64,000 bases of DNA from Fonticella tunisiensis (GCF_004364155.1 NZ_SOAZ01000009.1:48945-112944), one strand, 5' to 3'; counted from the stretch's first letter, positions 9,336 to 19,866 are shown. Notes: a model not told the origin generated them from the sequence alone. Numbers and translations are program-made.

Positions 9336-9364
9336 AATATACCATGGAACTTAAATGCTGTCAA
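9336..9364 (-). promoter_or_regulatory. Sigma-A promoter of infC operon
   Basis: Minus strand -35 TTGACA (9359-9364), 17-base spacer, -10 TATATT (9336-9341). Confidence 0.75.
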
Positions 9365-9378
9365 CAACTTTAAACGAC

Positions 9379-9450
9379 GCGGGATAAAAAATATATTTCA
9401 GAATGCTCATTCCATATATTTTTTATCTCCGCTTGCTCTGGTACAGAATT
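9379..9450. repeat. Foldback repeat, copy 2 (short remnant)
   Basis: GGGATAAAAAATATATTTC and CATATATTTTTTATCTCC face each other around a short GAATGCTCATTC loop, followed by CGCTTGCTCTGGTACAG. These are the outer arms of the foldback family with the central hairpin missing. It sits between thrS and the infC promoter, and the hairpin may help end thrS transcription. Confidence 0.55.
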
Positions 9451-9475
9451 AGGCAAAAGCCTGAATAACTATATT

Positions 9476-11389
9476 TTAAACGTAGGTTATCTTCTTATCG
9501 ATTTCCTCTCTAACCTTATTCACAAAATCATCGAAGCTCATCTGGCCGAGGTCCCCTTCTCTTCTGGAACGCACCGATACGCTTCCTGCTTCAACTTCCC
9601 TGTCTCCAAGAACGAGCATGTATGGTATCTTCTGAACCTGTGCCTCCCTTATCTTATAGCCTATCTTTTCGTTTCTAAGGTCGGATTCAACCCTTATACC
9701 CTTTTCCTTTAGCCTTTCTTCAAGGCCCTTTGCATATTCATTTGCCCTGTCAGTTACAGGAAGTATTCTAACCTGAACAGGTGCAAGCCATGTTGGGAAG
9801 GCTCCCGCATAGTGCTCTATGAGTATGCCCATGAACCTTTCAATACTTCCAAATACTACCCTGTGGATCATGACGGGCCTGTGCTTTTCTCCATCCTCAC
9901 CTGTGTAATGAAGGTCAAACCTTTCCGGCATCTGGAAGTCAAGCTGTATTGTTCCGCACTGCCATGTTCTTCCTATTGAGTCCCTGAGGTGGAAGTCTAT
10001 CTTTGGCCCATAGAAGGCACCGTCCCCCTCGTTTATCTTGTATTCAAGTCCCGCAGCATTTAGGGCTTCAATAAGGGCGTTAGTTGCATTTTCCCAGTCC
10101 TCGTCGCTTCCCATTGAGTCTTCAGGCCTTGTTGAAAGCTCTACGTGATACTCAAATCCAAATACCTTATAGAAGGAATCTATAAGGTTTATAACCCCTA
10201 AAACCTCATCCTTTATTTGCGATGGCATCATGAAGATATGGGCGTCGTCCTGGGTGAAGGCCCTAACCCTCATAAGTCCATGCAGCGCTCCTGATATTTC
10301 ATGCCTGTGCACAAGACCAAGCTCTCCAAGCCTTAATGGAAGCTCCCTGTAGCTGTGCATCTGTGACTTGTATACAAGTATTGCCCCAGGGCAGTTCATT
10401 GGCTTTACTGCATAATCCTGATCGTCTATTTGTGTAAAGTACATGTTTTCCTTGTAGTGGTCCCAGTGTCCTGACTGGTGCCATAGGCGTTCATTCAGTA
10501 TTATAGGCGTCTTTATCTCGCTGTATCCCCATTTTGCATGAACTTCTCTCCAGTAGGACTCAAGTATATTTCTAACCACCATTCCCTTTGGATAGAAGAA
10601 CGGAAATCCTGGACCTTCTTCATGTATTGCAAAGAGCTCAAGCTCCCTTCCAAGCTTTCTATGGTCCCTCTTTTTAGCTTCCTCAACCATGTTAAGGTAG
10701 TTTTCAAGGTCGCTCTTCTTAGTAAATGCAGTTCCATATATTCTCTGGAGCATCTTGTTCTTTTCGCTTCCTCTCCAGTATGCTCCTGCAACTGAAAGAA
10801 GCTTTATAGCCTTTATCTTATCGGTATTTGGTATATGGGGCCCTGCACAGAGGTCGGTGAATTCTCCCTGGGTGTAGAATGATATCTCCTCTCCCTCAGG
10901 AAGGTCTTCAATAAGCTCAACCTTGTAGGGCTCGTTTTTCTCCTTCATATATTTAATAGCTTCTTCCCTTGGAAGCACAAACCTCTCTGGCCTTAAGCCT
11001 TCCTTTACGATTTTTTCCATTTCCTTTTCTATTTTTTCAAGTATTTCAGGAGTTATTGGAAAATCAGCGTCGAAATCATAGTAGAATCCATTTTCAATCG
11101 CAGGGCCTATTGCAAGCTTTACATTGGGGTAAAGCCTCTTTACTGCCTGGGCAAGTACGTGTGATGCCGTATGCCTTAAGGTATCCCTGCCGCCTTCGTC
11201 ATCCCATATTAGTATCTCAAGGCTGCAGTCCCTGTCAATAACCGTCATAAGGTCCTTAACCTGTCCGTCTATTTTTGCTGCAAGGGCTGCCTTATAGAGG
11301 CCCATACCTATACTTTTTGCCACCTCTTCAGCAGTGATTGGATCGTTAAATTCAAGTATTTTTCCATCCTTTAGAGTGATTTTTATCAT
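9476..11389 (-). CDS. thrS: Threonyl-tRNA synthetase
   Basis: The 637-residue class II synthetase has an N-terminal TGS domain (residues 1-60) and a second additional domain with HTASHVLAQAVKRLYP (editing/zinc-type HxxxH). The catalytic core has CPGAILVYKS-type and RPVMIHRVVFGSIERF motifs, and a C-terminal anticodon-binding domain starts around PVQVRILPVTDRANEYA. Length is standard. AAAGGAGCG precedes the ATG. Expression is controlled by the Thr T-box immediately upstream, and ytxC lies upstream as in Bacillus. Confidence 0.97.
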   Translation of the reverse strand: MIKITLKDGKILEFNDPITAEEVAKSIGMGLYKAALAAKIDGQVKDLMTVIDRDCSLEILIWDDEGGRDTLRHTASHVLAQAVKRLYPNVKLAIGPAIENGFYYDFDADFPITPEILEKIEKEMEKIVKEGLRPERFVLPREEAIKYMKEKNEPYKVELIEDLPEGEEISFYTQGEFTDLCAGPHIPNTDKIKAIKLLSVAGAYWRGSEKNKMLQRIYGTAFTKKSDLENYLNMVEEAKKRDHRKLGRELELFAIHEEGPGFPFFYPKGMVVRNILESYWREVHAKWGYSEIKTPIILNERLWHQSGHWDHYKENMYFTQIDDQDYAVKPMNCPGAILVYKSQMHSYRELPLRLGELGLVHRHEISGALHGLMRVRAFTQDDAHIFMMPSQIKDEVLGVINLIDSFYKVFGFEYHVELSTRPEDSMGSDEDWENATNALIEALNAAGLEYKINEGDGAFYGPKIDFHLRDSIGRTWQCGTIQLDFQMPERFDLHYTGEDGEKHRPVMIHRVVFGSIERFMGILIEHYAGAFPTWLAPVQVRILPVTDRANEYAKGLEERLKEKGIRVESDLRNEKIGYKIREAQVQKIPYMLVLGDREVEAGSVSVRSRREGDLGQMSFDDFVNKVREEIDKKITYV

Positions 11390-11407
11390 AATATCGCTCC
11401 TTTCGTT

Positions 11408-11732
11408 ATAAAATAAAAAAAGCCCTCATCCCGGAAAGCTGGGACGAGAGCGCATTTCTCCCGCGGTTCCACCCAAATTGGCATAAACCCACTTATAAAC
11501 CTTAACGCGGTTAACGCCATGCCTTACTTCTATTTCGGACTGGGGCTCCGGAATGGTTTTCAACCCTCCTTGTTAAGGAAACCTTGCAGCCTTTGGGTTT
11601 CCCTCTCTTATAACCGGACTGGGTTTACTCTTTTCCTTCACAGCCTTTATCAATCATTTGTTGTATTTATCATATGCAAAGTTAGAAAATACCTTATGGT
11701 GCCAGCTGTTTATAAATAAAAGGTATATTTTT
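11408..11732 (-). promoter_or_regulatory. T-box leader, Thr-specific
   Basis: TGGGTGGAACCGCGG (11461-11475) is the T-box antiterminator core. The terminator stem (CGCTCTCGTCCC paired with GGGATGAGGGC, then TTTTTTTA) lies at about 11416-11452. The stem I specifier, read at the same offset from CCGGAG as in the pheS leader, is ACC (Thr). Confidence 0.92.
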
Positions 11733-11738
11733 ATTCAT

Positions 11739-11767
11739 ATTTTATTATTTAAACTTTCCTTTGTCAA
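11739..11767 (-). promoter_or_regulatory. Sigma-A promoter of the thrS T-box transcript
   Basis: Minus strand -35 TTGACA (11762-11767), 17-base spacer, -10 TAAAAT (11739-11744). Confidence 0.75.
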
Positions 11768-11791
11768 TCTTCATTTTCTTAAAAATAAAAA

Positions 11792-11838
11792 TGCCCGGTC
11801 AGAATAAAAAATCCAAGTTTTATCTACCTGACCCGGAC
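11792..11838 (-). terminator. Terminator after ytxC
   Basis: CCGGGTCAG and CTGACCGGG arms, separated by an AT-rich loop, are followed on the minus strand by ATTTTTATTTTT. Confidence 0.65.
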
Positions 11839-11845
11839 AGAAGCA

Positions 11846-12763
11846 TCATTTCTGACTCCTGGCTTCTATTAGTTTTTTACATTTTTCGCAGCCCGTGCAG
11901 TAGGTTATCTTTTCGCCGAATATGCTCTTTACAGTATCTATCGTTTCCTGGCTCTGTGCATTTTCAATGCCGTGAAATACTATCCTCGCCGGCGCGTTTG
12001 TTATAAGGGCACTTATAAGGATGTCATGCTTGTTAACATCGCCCTTTATACTGTCTACATTAAAATCTTCGAAAAACTCCTTTGTAATATCCCCTGACTT
12101 TGAATCCTCAACTATATAATCACCGCTGGAGTTTATTATGATATCCAGAGAATCGTATTTGCTTTCCTGGATCTCCACAAAATATTTTAACAGCTTTATA
12201 AACTCACTGTACTCCTTTTCAATGACAAATTCTTCAACTACTCTGTCTATTATATTTGTAAGTTCACGGTTTATTTCCTTCATCCTGAACCTTACAAATC
12301 CGTCAAGTATTATCTCGCTGCTCTCCTGAAGAAACTCCTCGATCTTTTTTAGTATGCTGTTGCGTCTGTTTATACTGAGAAGAAGCCCCTCCGCAGTGGT
12401 AAGAGTACCTGTTCCATTTATTACAGCCATGCATCTGTTTTCTATTTCCCCAAGGTCAACTTCACTAAGGTATCCATAATTATCCTTTAATATTTTATCG
12501 AAAATCTCCTTTTCATACTCCCGGGATATTAAGTCGTACACTATGCTTGAAGCATAGCTATAAAACATATCCCTGCAGTTTTCAAAGGAGGTGATATCCT
12601 TTTCCGTGTCCTTTAATATACATTTTATATAATGCATCTCTCCCACATCGCTTTCAGCTATGGCTATATTGATGCCTTTATCCTTAAAAAATTTACATAG
12701 ATCAACAAGTCTATCATATATATCTCCGCTGCTTTTGCTGTATCCTATAGACAGGAGAATCAT
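11846..12763 (-). CDS. ytxC: YtxC-like putative sporulation protein
   Basis: The 305-residue protein resembles the YtxC family: a mostly helical cytoplasmic protein with INRELTNIIDRVVEEFVIEKEYSEFIKLLKYFV in its middle, and in this copy a C-terminal C-x2-C-x2-C cluster (CTGCEKC) that could bind metal. B. subtilis ytxC also lies directly upstream of thrS and is associated with sporulation, so synteny supports the call. Biochemical function is unknown. It is followed by its own terminator and then the thrS promoter, so it is not part of the T-box transcript. Confidence 0.75.
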   Translation of the reverse strand: MILLSIGYSKSSGDIYDRLVDLCKFFKDKGINIAIAESDVGEMHYIKCILKDTEKDITSFENCRDMFYSYASSIVYDLISREYEKEIFDKILKDNYGYLSEVDLGEIENRCMAVINGTGTLTTAEGLLLSINRRNSILKKIEEFLQESSEIILDGFVRFRMKEINRELTNIIDRVVEEFVIEKEYSEFIKLLKYFVEIQESKYDSLDIIINSSGDYIVEDSKSGDITKEFFEDFNVDSIKGDVNKHDILISALITNAPARIVFHGIENAQSQETIDTVKSIFGEKITYCTGCEKCKKLIEARSQK

Positions 12764-12820
12764 GCTATCACTCCCTTCACCAATAGTATATGTGACGTCA
12801 TAATTGCTATACAGAAAAAA

Positions 12821-13591
12821 TTATGGCATCAATATACTATATTCTTTTAAAGGAATTAATGTCCCGAGGTCCACGGGGGTATTTTCATTCAAATTTATTG
12901 GATTTTTTCCACTATTTTTTAAAAATTTTTCTATTGCATCATAATCAGGGTGCATCTTTATGTTTCCATAAAAAGCTATGCTATCCCCAGATATGCATCC
13001 AGAAGCGCCTCCAATGAAGCCATAGTTTAAGCCAAACAAATCTATTCCTCCAGGAGTGATTAGCAATGATTTAATTTCGTTCTTAATTAATATATTATGC
13101 ACTCCCCTGTCCGATGTGATAATTGAATCGCTGGATACAACGCAAAGTGAGCATTTGGCGTAGCCCTGCTTAACATCGATTATATGCAATCCTCTTTCTA
13201 AAAACTTTTCAAGGAGAACTTCATCAGTATATTTAGTATTACAGACTACAAACCTTCCAAAACGTGCAGCGTTATATGGAACATCAAAGGGGTATTTGCA
13301 GCCAACCTCCCTCGCTCCTGTGATTATCTTAAAACCTTCATCCTCAAGGTTGTAAACAATTCTTTCAGGTATGTTTGGAGCTACAACAATCTCATCGCCT
13401 CCTAAATGGTGAAGCATTATATCGGGATGGCAGGAGATTGCATCGTATACTCCACTCATCCTTTCAGTTTTTATAAGTCGGATGTTCCTGTTTTTTAAGT
13501 TTTTTTCCATGGATAAAGGTATCCTCCCATCAACAACACACAGTGAGGCTTTCCCTTCAGGAAGATTTGGTTCCTTTATAAAGCTTTCCAA
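12821..13591 (-). CDS. Conserved protein, possibly GME-fold (DUF6873-like)
   Basis: I recognise this 256-residue protein only as a clostridial conserved family. It has no signal peptide or membrane segment. Notable features are a HHLGGDEIVVAPN segment, REVGCKYPFDVPYNAARFGRF, several conserved Cys (CKYPFD, GYAKCSLCVV) and a glycine-rich GGIDLFGLNYGFIGGASGCI stretch. The overall pattern of repeated strands with Asn/Asp-Gly turns recalls pentein (guanidino-modifying enzyme) folds, and I believe the family is DUF6873, but a catalytic triad is not obvious. It begins at the base next to the MFS gene's stop codon, so the two are translationally linked; a role in handling what the exporter moves is speculation. 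Confidence 0.6.
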   Translation of the reverse strand: MESFIKEPNLPEGKASLCVVDGRIPLSMEKNLKNRNIRLIKTERMSGVYDAISCHPDIMLHHLGGDEIVVAPNIPERIVYNLEDEGFKIITGAREVGCKYPFDVPYNAARFGRFVVCNTKYTDEVLLEKFLERGLHIIDVKQGYAKCSLCVVSSDSIITSDRGVHNILIKNEIKSLLITPGGIDLFGLNYGFIGGASGCISGDSIAFYGNIKMHPDYDAIEKFLKNSGKNPINLNENTPVDLGTLIPLKEYSILMP

Positions 13592-14812
13592 CTACTTTAA
13601 CTCCCTTCTTCTTAAAAACAATATCATAAAACCCGTAAAACCAATTAGACCGCTTATCATGAAAGTATTATCAACTCCGAATTTTTTTGAAATAGAACCT
13701 GCATAAAGGCTTCCTATTGGAGTTAACCCTCCAAAAACCAAGGTATAAACGCTCATTATCCTTCCCCTCATAGTATCCGGTGAATTAAATTGAAGTACAC
13801 TGTTTGATGTTGTGTTAAACATAATCATAAAGAAACCACAAAGCACCAGAAGCCCTAATGCAAGATAATAATTTCTTACAAACCTCATAAGCAAAAGGAA
13901 AAGTGAAAGTCCAAAGGCTCCCGTCATCTGATATATAACGGCCCTTTCTTTTTTTGCCTTTGCAGCAACTGATAAAGCCCCTACTAACGCCCCAAGGCCT
14001 ACTGCAGATAGGAGTGTACCGTATGCGGCTTCCTCAAGCCCCAGAACATCCCTGGTGAGTATGGGGATTAAAATATTAAAATTCATTGTAAATGTCGGTA
14101 TTATCGCCACTGCTATGAAGGTATATAAAAGCTTGGGAGTTTTTCCTATGTATTTAATACCTTCAACAATGTCCTTTGTGTGGTTTTTAACTTCTGTTCT
14201 TGTTGGCTTATCTTCCATTCTCATCATGAAAAGGCCCGCGAGAACTGCAACAAAGCTTACAGCATTCAGGAAGAAGCACCACTGTTCCCCAAGCCCCGAC
14301 ATGATCCATCCGGCAACCGAAGGCCCAACAAGCCTTGCAGCGTTAAAGGTTGCGGAGTTTAAGGCTATGGCATTTAAAAGGTGTTTTCTGCCCTCAACCA
14401 TTTCAACAACGAAGGACTGCCTTGCAGGGTTGTCAAGGGCCTGAACCATGCCTACGCCAAACATTATTATCAGTATATGTTCATATTTTATTAATTTGAA
14501 ATAAACCAGTATAAAAAGCAGAGTAGCAGCTATCAATTGAAGGCTTTGAGTGAAAATAATAAGCTTTCTTTTTGAATATTTTTCAACTATTACACCTGAA
14601 TATAGGGAGAAAAGAAATAGAGGTGTAAACTGTACTGCGTTCATAAGTCCCAGTTTAAACTTATCCTCTGTTAAAGAATAGACAAGCCAGCTTAATGCGG
14701 CATTTTGCATCCATGTGCCTATAAGAGATATAATCTGACCTGATAAAAAAAGCCTGAAGTTCCGGTGGGTAAGGGCCGGAAAATAATCATAAAATTTGCT
14801 CTTCAATTTCAT
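13592..14812 (-). CDS. MFS transporter
   Basis: The 406-residue protein has about 12 hydrophobic segments and the MFS_3-type opening FRLFLSGQIISLIGTWMQNAALSWLVYSLT, a loop GVIVEKYSKRKLIIF (motif A-like) after TM2 and ALDNPARQSFVVEMV after TM4. Such proteins are proton-driven exporters of drugs or siderophores; substrate cannot be told. GGAGGGGTGAT precedes the ATG. Its stop abuts the start of the following conserved gene. Confidence 0.88.
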   Translation of the reverse strand: MKLKSKFYDYFPALTHRNFRLFLSGQIISLIGTWMQNAALSWLVYSLTEDKFKLGLMNAVQFTPLFLFSLYSGVIVEKYSKRKLIIFTQSLQLIAATLLFILVYFKLIKYEHILIIMFGVGMVQALDNPARQSFVVEMVEGRKHLLNAIALNSATFNAARLVGPSVAGWIMSGLGEQWCFFLNAVSFVAVLAGLFMMRMEDKPTRTEVKNHTKDIVEGIKYIGKTPKLLYTFIAVAIIPTFTMNFNILIPILTRDVLGLEEAAYGTLLSAVGLGALVGALSVAAKAKKERAVIYQMTGAFGLSLFLLLMRFVRNYYLALGLLVLCGFFMIMFNTTSNSVLQFNSPDTMRGRIMSVYTLVFGGLTPIGSLYAGSISKKFGVDNTFMISGLIGFTGFMILFLRRRELK

Positions 14813-14944
14813 ATATCACCCCTCCAAAAATCATGTCGAACACAGGTTCATAGTTCATCGGTGTTAGCCTCCATTCACCCTAAACGTTATTTTTATTATA
14901 TCATATATATTACATACTATATTTCTCCGGATGAATATTTATTT

Positions 14945-14980
14945 TAAAATAAAAAACCTGCATCTTCGATGCAGGTTTTA
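14945..14980 (-). terminator. Terminator of the tRNA cluster
   Basis: AAAACCTGCATC-GAA-GATGCAGGTTTTTTATTTT on the minus strand directly after tRNA-Cys. Confidence 0.85.
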
Positions 14981-15055
<75 letters not shown>

Positions 15056-15058
15056 ATA

Positions 15059-15133
15059 TGGAGCGGAAGACGGGATTCGAACCCGCGACGTTCACCTTGG
15101 CAAGGTGACGCTCTACCACTGAGCCACTCCCGC
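15059..15133 (-). tRNA. tRNA-Gly (GCC)
   Basis: Acceptor GCGGGAG pairs with CTTCCGC (one G-T pair). The anticodon loop is TTGCCAA and CCA is encoded. Confidence 0.96.
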
Positions 15134-15229
15134 ATATTTGGTATTTGTAGATTAAAGGTTGAACGTTAAAATTCTAAAACAACTTTGCAGTTTTTCCAAC
15201 CTCTTGCTTCTATACTACAACATTTTAAA

Positions 15230-15305
15230 TGGTGCCCAGAGCCGGAATCGAACCAGCGACACGGGGATTTTCAGTCCCCTGCTCTACCGACTGAGCTATC
15301 TGGGC
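15230..15305 (-). tRNA. tRNA-Phe (GAA)
   Basis: Acceptor GCCCAGA/TCTGGGC, anticodon loop CTGAAAA, T-loop TTCGATT and encoded CCA. This tRNA is the effector for the pheS T-box earlier in the window. Confidence 0.96.
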
Positions 15306-15309
15306 AAAA

Positions 15310-15386
15310 TGGCGACCTAGAAGGGGCTCGAACCCTCGACCTCCGGCGTGACAGGCCGGCACTCTAACCAACTGAGCTACTAGGCC
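15310..15386 (-). tRNA. tRNA-Asp (GTC)
   Basis: Acceptor GGCCTAG/CTAGGTC, anticodon loop CTGTCAC and encoded CCA with discriminator G. Confidence 0.96.
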
Positions 15387-15401
15387 GTATGAAATTTGAT
15401 T

Positions 15402-15477
15402 TGGTGGGCACAACAGGGTTCGAACCTGTGACCCTCTGCTTGTAAGGCAGATGCTCTCCCAGCTGAGCTATGCGCCC
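15402..15477 (-). tRNA. tRNA-Val (TAC)
   Basis: Acceptor GGGCGCA/TGTGCCC, anticodon loop CTTACAA and encoded CCA. It is the first gene of the cluster; its anticodon reads GTA, the codon proposed as specifier in the valS T-box. Confidence 0.96.
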
Positions 15478-15503
15478 GCATTCATAAATCAGTGGCGATT
15501 TTT

Positions 15504-15532
15504 ATTTTATCATACTCGTTTTGCTCTGTCAA
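15504..15532 (-). promoter_or_regulatory. tRNA cluster promoter P2 (proximal)
   Basis: Minus strand -35 TTGACA (15527-15532), 17-base spacer, -10 TAAAAT (15504-15509), about 27 bases upstream of tRNA-Val. Confidence 0.8.
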
Positions 15533-15581
15533 CAGCTTTTTTATCCCGCGTTCTATTTCTTCGGCGCTGCTGACATGTATT

Positions 15582-15610
15582 ATAATACATGTTTTTAGGG
15601 TTAATGTCAA
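15582..15610 (-). promoter_or_regulatory. tRNA cluster promoter P1 (distal)
   Basis: Minus strand -35 TTGACA (15605-15610), 17-base spacer, -10 TATTAT (15582-15587). With P2 it makes a tandem pair, as is usual for stable RNA operons. Confidence 0.75.
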
Positions 15611-15700
15611 CACTTTTTTTAAAATCAATACGGCGCTTTTATCTTAGTCAGCCCTACTGTTTTTGTTATAACCCATTGGAATAAAAAAGGCATATAAAAC

Positions 15701-15738
15701 AAAAAGCATTTCATCCACAATAGGACGAAATGCTCATT
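15701..15738 (-). terminator. Terminator after the MetH-like remnant
   Basis: GCATTTCGTCC and GGATGAAATGC arms are followed by TTTTTGTTTT on the minus strand. Confidence 0.75.
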
Positions 15739-16055
15739 TCGCTATGCCACCTAAGTACAAAACCATCTCTTTCAGGTACGGATTTCTCGATACCCTGTCC
15801 TTTTAACGGCGGACTCCCGGATACTGCTACTAAACGTTCGCGTACCATCTCACAGACCCATTCAATACCGGCTCTTGCATCCCTTGCATCGCTGGCGTAA
15901 AAATCCGCACCTACCATCCTGGCACACTCCTCATTGAGTACAGCTCCCCCTACCATGACGCTGCAACAGATGTCAAGCTTCCTCAGGGCCTTTATGGTAT
16001 CCTCCATGCTCCTTAGAGAAGTTGTCATAAGTGCACTTAATCCTACAAGCCTCAC
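15711..16055 (-). pseudogene. Truncated cobalamin-binding domain (MetH/corrinoid protein remnant)
   Basis: The reading MRLVGLSALMTTSLRSMEDT then VMVGGAVLNEECARMVGADF and YASDARDA is the C-terminal half of a B12-binding domain as in methionine synthase or corrinoid proteins. The N-terminal half, including the DxHxxG cobalt-ligand motif, is missing. The last ~55 residues (after DARDA) do not resemble the family and end inside a terminator hairpin. The fragment is joined, out of frame, to the tail of the MetH-activation-like gene at the GTAGGATTAAGTGCAC sequence, suggesting a deletion fusion. Not expected to be functional. Confidence 0.7.
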
Positions 16056-16069
16056 AACCTATTTTTTCT

Positions 16070-16658
16070 TTGTTTTTATTTTCTTCAACAAAACCTATTG
16101 CTGCAGTTACAGATTTTCTTGGAATTAATATAAGGCTTTCGCTGCAGGTAAGGCCTATTTTTTCTCGGCGTTTAATACGTTTAATATGTGCGGCTGCACA
16201 TCAATAGGAAGATCTCCATACCCCGGGCTATATCTGTAATTAATATCAAGACCCTCTTTCCTTGCAGGCTCCCTTATACCATCTTCAACTTCATTGCAGA
16301 TACTCTCTATAGCCTCAGTTGCGCAGGCATCCAAAATAAGTGCCCTTGTCATATCAACCCTTTCAAGATACCCTATCCTGTTATCAACCTTTACCCCCAG
16401 GGTAGAGGCAAGGACTGCACACTTTTTAGAGTTTCTTAGATGGTTTGTTATATCCCTTCCCCTTAGTGTCAAATTGGTATTTGAAAGCTGAACCTCATTC
16501 TCAAACACCTTTACATCAAAAATATTGCAAATATAGCGCGGATCTGATATTTCCTTTATCTCATCTATACAGCTGTCTATAAGCTCATTTAAATTTTCAT
16601 CAATTGGCTGATTTTTGTAACCGAGATATCTAAGAACCTCATTTTTATTGATATTCAT
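16070..16658 (-). pseudogene. MetH activation-domain-like protein, frameshifted
   Basis: The intact part (16155-16658, 167 residues) has the activation-domain signature TRALILDACATEAIESICNE and YRYSPGYGDLPIDVQ. Such stand-alone proteins in Clostridia help reactivate cobalamin-dependent methionine synthase. The frame stops at TAG straight after AEKK. Adding one A to the A6 run there restores a family-like continuation, IGLTCSESLILIPRKSVTAA up to KIGCEACR near 16070. So it is a one-base frameshift in a homopolymer: a real mutation, a phase-variable tract or a sequencing error. It lies downstream of metY, which fits a methionine role. Confidence 0.75.
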
Positions 16659-16796
16659 ATGCTACACTCCTGTCAAGAAACTGCCCTTTTAAATTCAAAG
16701 CTTTTCATGATCTCTTACAACTTCCGGCTTATTCATAGCACATACGTGTATACCCTTAACCCTAAAAACAAATCCCTTATATTCATACTTTCCTCC

Positions 16797-18387
<1,591 letters not shown>

Positions 18388-18497
18388 TAATTTAGAAACT
18401 GTTTTCATAATATTGTGGTGAATTTTATTCCATTCAGAGCTATTTTGAGCTATCCCAGCGTCGGCCTGCAAATTCAACTGGCACAACATTAAGATAT

Positions 18498-18648
18498 AAA
18501 AAAATCTCCCTGCAGATAAAATGCAAGGAGATTTATTCCCACATTCTTATCTGCCAGGTTAAACCTGCTGGAATTGGCACCGTCGGATTCTATCCGGGTT
18601 GCCGGGCTTCATAGGGCCAGTCCCTCCGCCTCTCTTGATAAGAATTTA
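18498..18648 (-). promoter_or_regulatory. S-box (SAM-I) riboswitch upstream of metY
   Basis: The minus strand has the S-box core CTTATCAAGAGAGGCGGAGG then GGACTGGCCC and GAAGCCCGGCAACC, followed by GGTGCCAATTCC. A terminator hairpin (AATCTCC...GGGAGATT plus TTTTTTT, 18498-18535) ends it. SAM binding should stop transcription before metY. Confidence 0.95.
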
Positions 18649-18678
18649 GTAAATTAATGTATTAACTTGTTAAATTAA

Positions 18679-18706
18679 ATTTTATACTTTTTTCCATAAA
18701 TGTCAA
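18679..18706 (-). promoter_or_regulatory. Promoter of the metY S-box transcript
   Basis: Minus strand -35 TTGACA (18701-18706), 16-base spacer, -10 TAAAAT (18679-18684). Confidence 0.65.
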
Positions 18707-18747
18707 TATAATTTATAAAGTTTTTATAAATATTAATTATCTAAATT

Positions 18748-19650
18748 TTAAATGCTATCTGTTGTCTTCATGACGTAATAATATATCCAGTTAAAAAATA
18801 ACAGATTGGAATGAGCCCTCCATTTAACAACAGGCTCCTTTGAAGGGTCGTCATTTAAAAAATAATTCTTAGGCACTTCGATATTCAGCCCCTTTGCTAT
18901 GTCCCTGTGGTATTCCTTCCCAAGGGTATTTGAATCATATTCAGAATGCCCTGTTACAAATATCTGAGAACCATTCCTTGAGGCTACTATGTATATGCCT
19001 GAGTCCTTTGATTCAGCCAGGATTTCAAGTCCTTTTACAGTATCTATATCCTCGCGCCTTATCTCTGTGTACCTTGAGTGTGGCACTAAAAACTCATCAT
19101 CGAACCCTGTAAAAAGGGGTGCTTTTTTGTTTAAAACCCTGTGGCTAAATACCCCAAAAATTTTTTTGTCCAGAGTGTATTTCGGTACTCCATAATGATA
19201 ATAGAGCCCTGCCTGAGCAGCCCAGCATATATGCATGGTTGATTTTACATTGTTTTTGGAAAAATCCATTAAGCACTTAAGCTCTTCCCAGTAGTCCACA
19301 TTTTCAAATTCAAGATGCTCCACAGGTGCTCCGGTGATAATCATGCCATCATACTGCCTGCCCCTTATATCTTCCAGACTCTTGTAATATACTTTAAGGT
19401 AATCTGGATACACACTCTTTGGCTTGTGGGTTTTGGGATACATAAACTCCACATCGATATTAAAGGGAGTATTACCTAATAATCGTAAAAGCTGCATTTC
19501 TGTTTCATATTTGTTGGGCATTAGATTTACAATTGCAATACTTACAGGCTTCAAACAATCCGATTTCGACTTTTCTCTATCAATTACAGTTATATTGTAA
19601 CTGGCTATATCCCTCACTGAGGGAAGGCCTATATCTGCAATCAAAGGCAT
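18748..19650 (-). CDS. metA: Homoserine O-acetyltransferase (MetA type)
   Basis: The 300-residue MetA-family enzyme activates homoserine for methionine synthesis. The catalytic triad residues fall at the same numbers as in E. coli MetA: Cys142 (MHICWAAQ), His235 and Glu237 (VTGHSEYD). Position 111 is Glu (TGAPVEHLEF), which in characterised Bacillus-type MetA enzymes selects acetyl-CoA, whereas E. coli has Gly and uses succinyl-CoA. I therefore call acetylation, matching the downstream O-acetylhomoserine enzyme MetY. It has its own S-box leader and promoter, and a strong GGAGGTGAC ribosome binding site. Confidence 0.93.
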   Translation of the reverse strand: MPLIADIGLPSVRDIASYNITVIDREKSKSDCLKPVSIAIVNLMPNKYETEMQLLRLLGNTPFNIDVEFMYPKTHKPKSVYPDYLKVYYKSLEDIRGRQYDGMIITGAPVEHLEFENVDYWEELKCLMDFSKNNVKSTMHICWAAQAGLYYHYGVPKYTLDKKIFGVFSHRVLNKKAPLFTGFDDEFLVPHSRYTEIRREDIDTVKGLEILAESKDSGIYIVASRNGSQIFVTGHSEYDSNTLGKEYHRDIAKGLNIEVPKNYFLNDDPSKEPVVKWRAHSNLLFFNWIYYYVMKTTDSI

Positions 19651-19683
19651 ACAGTCACCTCCTTCGTCCCATCAATTTCCCTT

Positions 19684-19866
19684 TAAAAAAAAACCACTTC
19701 TTGAGATACAAGAAGCGGTTTAGAATACGCAATTCATATTATCCATCTTCTTATCTCTCAGCCTATTGCTGCAGGAATTAGCACATTTCCAGCTTAAAGC
19801 ACTTTAAGCTGGCTGTTGCCGGGCTTCACAGGGCCAGTCCCTCCACCTCTCTTGATAAGAAATAAC
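19684..19866 (-). promoter_or_regulatory. S-box (SAM-I) riboswitch upstream of metA
   Basis: TTCTTATCAAGAGAGGTGGA, GGGACTGGCCC and GAAGCCCGGCAAC are the S-box core. The P3 arm is extended (CCAGCTTAAAG/CTTTAAGCTGG). The terminator ACCGCTTCTTG-TATCT-CAAGAAGTGGT with a T9 tract lies at 19684-19721. Confidence 0.95.

Noticed and set aside
15521..15580. Possible foldback-family fragment (TCGTTTTGCTCTG, TTTTTTATCCCGCG, GGCGCTGCTGACA)
   Set aside because: Short similarity only; the region is better explained as the tandem tRNA promoters and their spacer.
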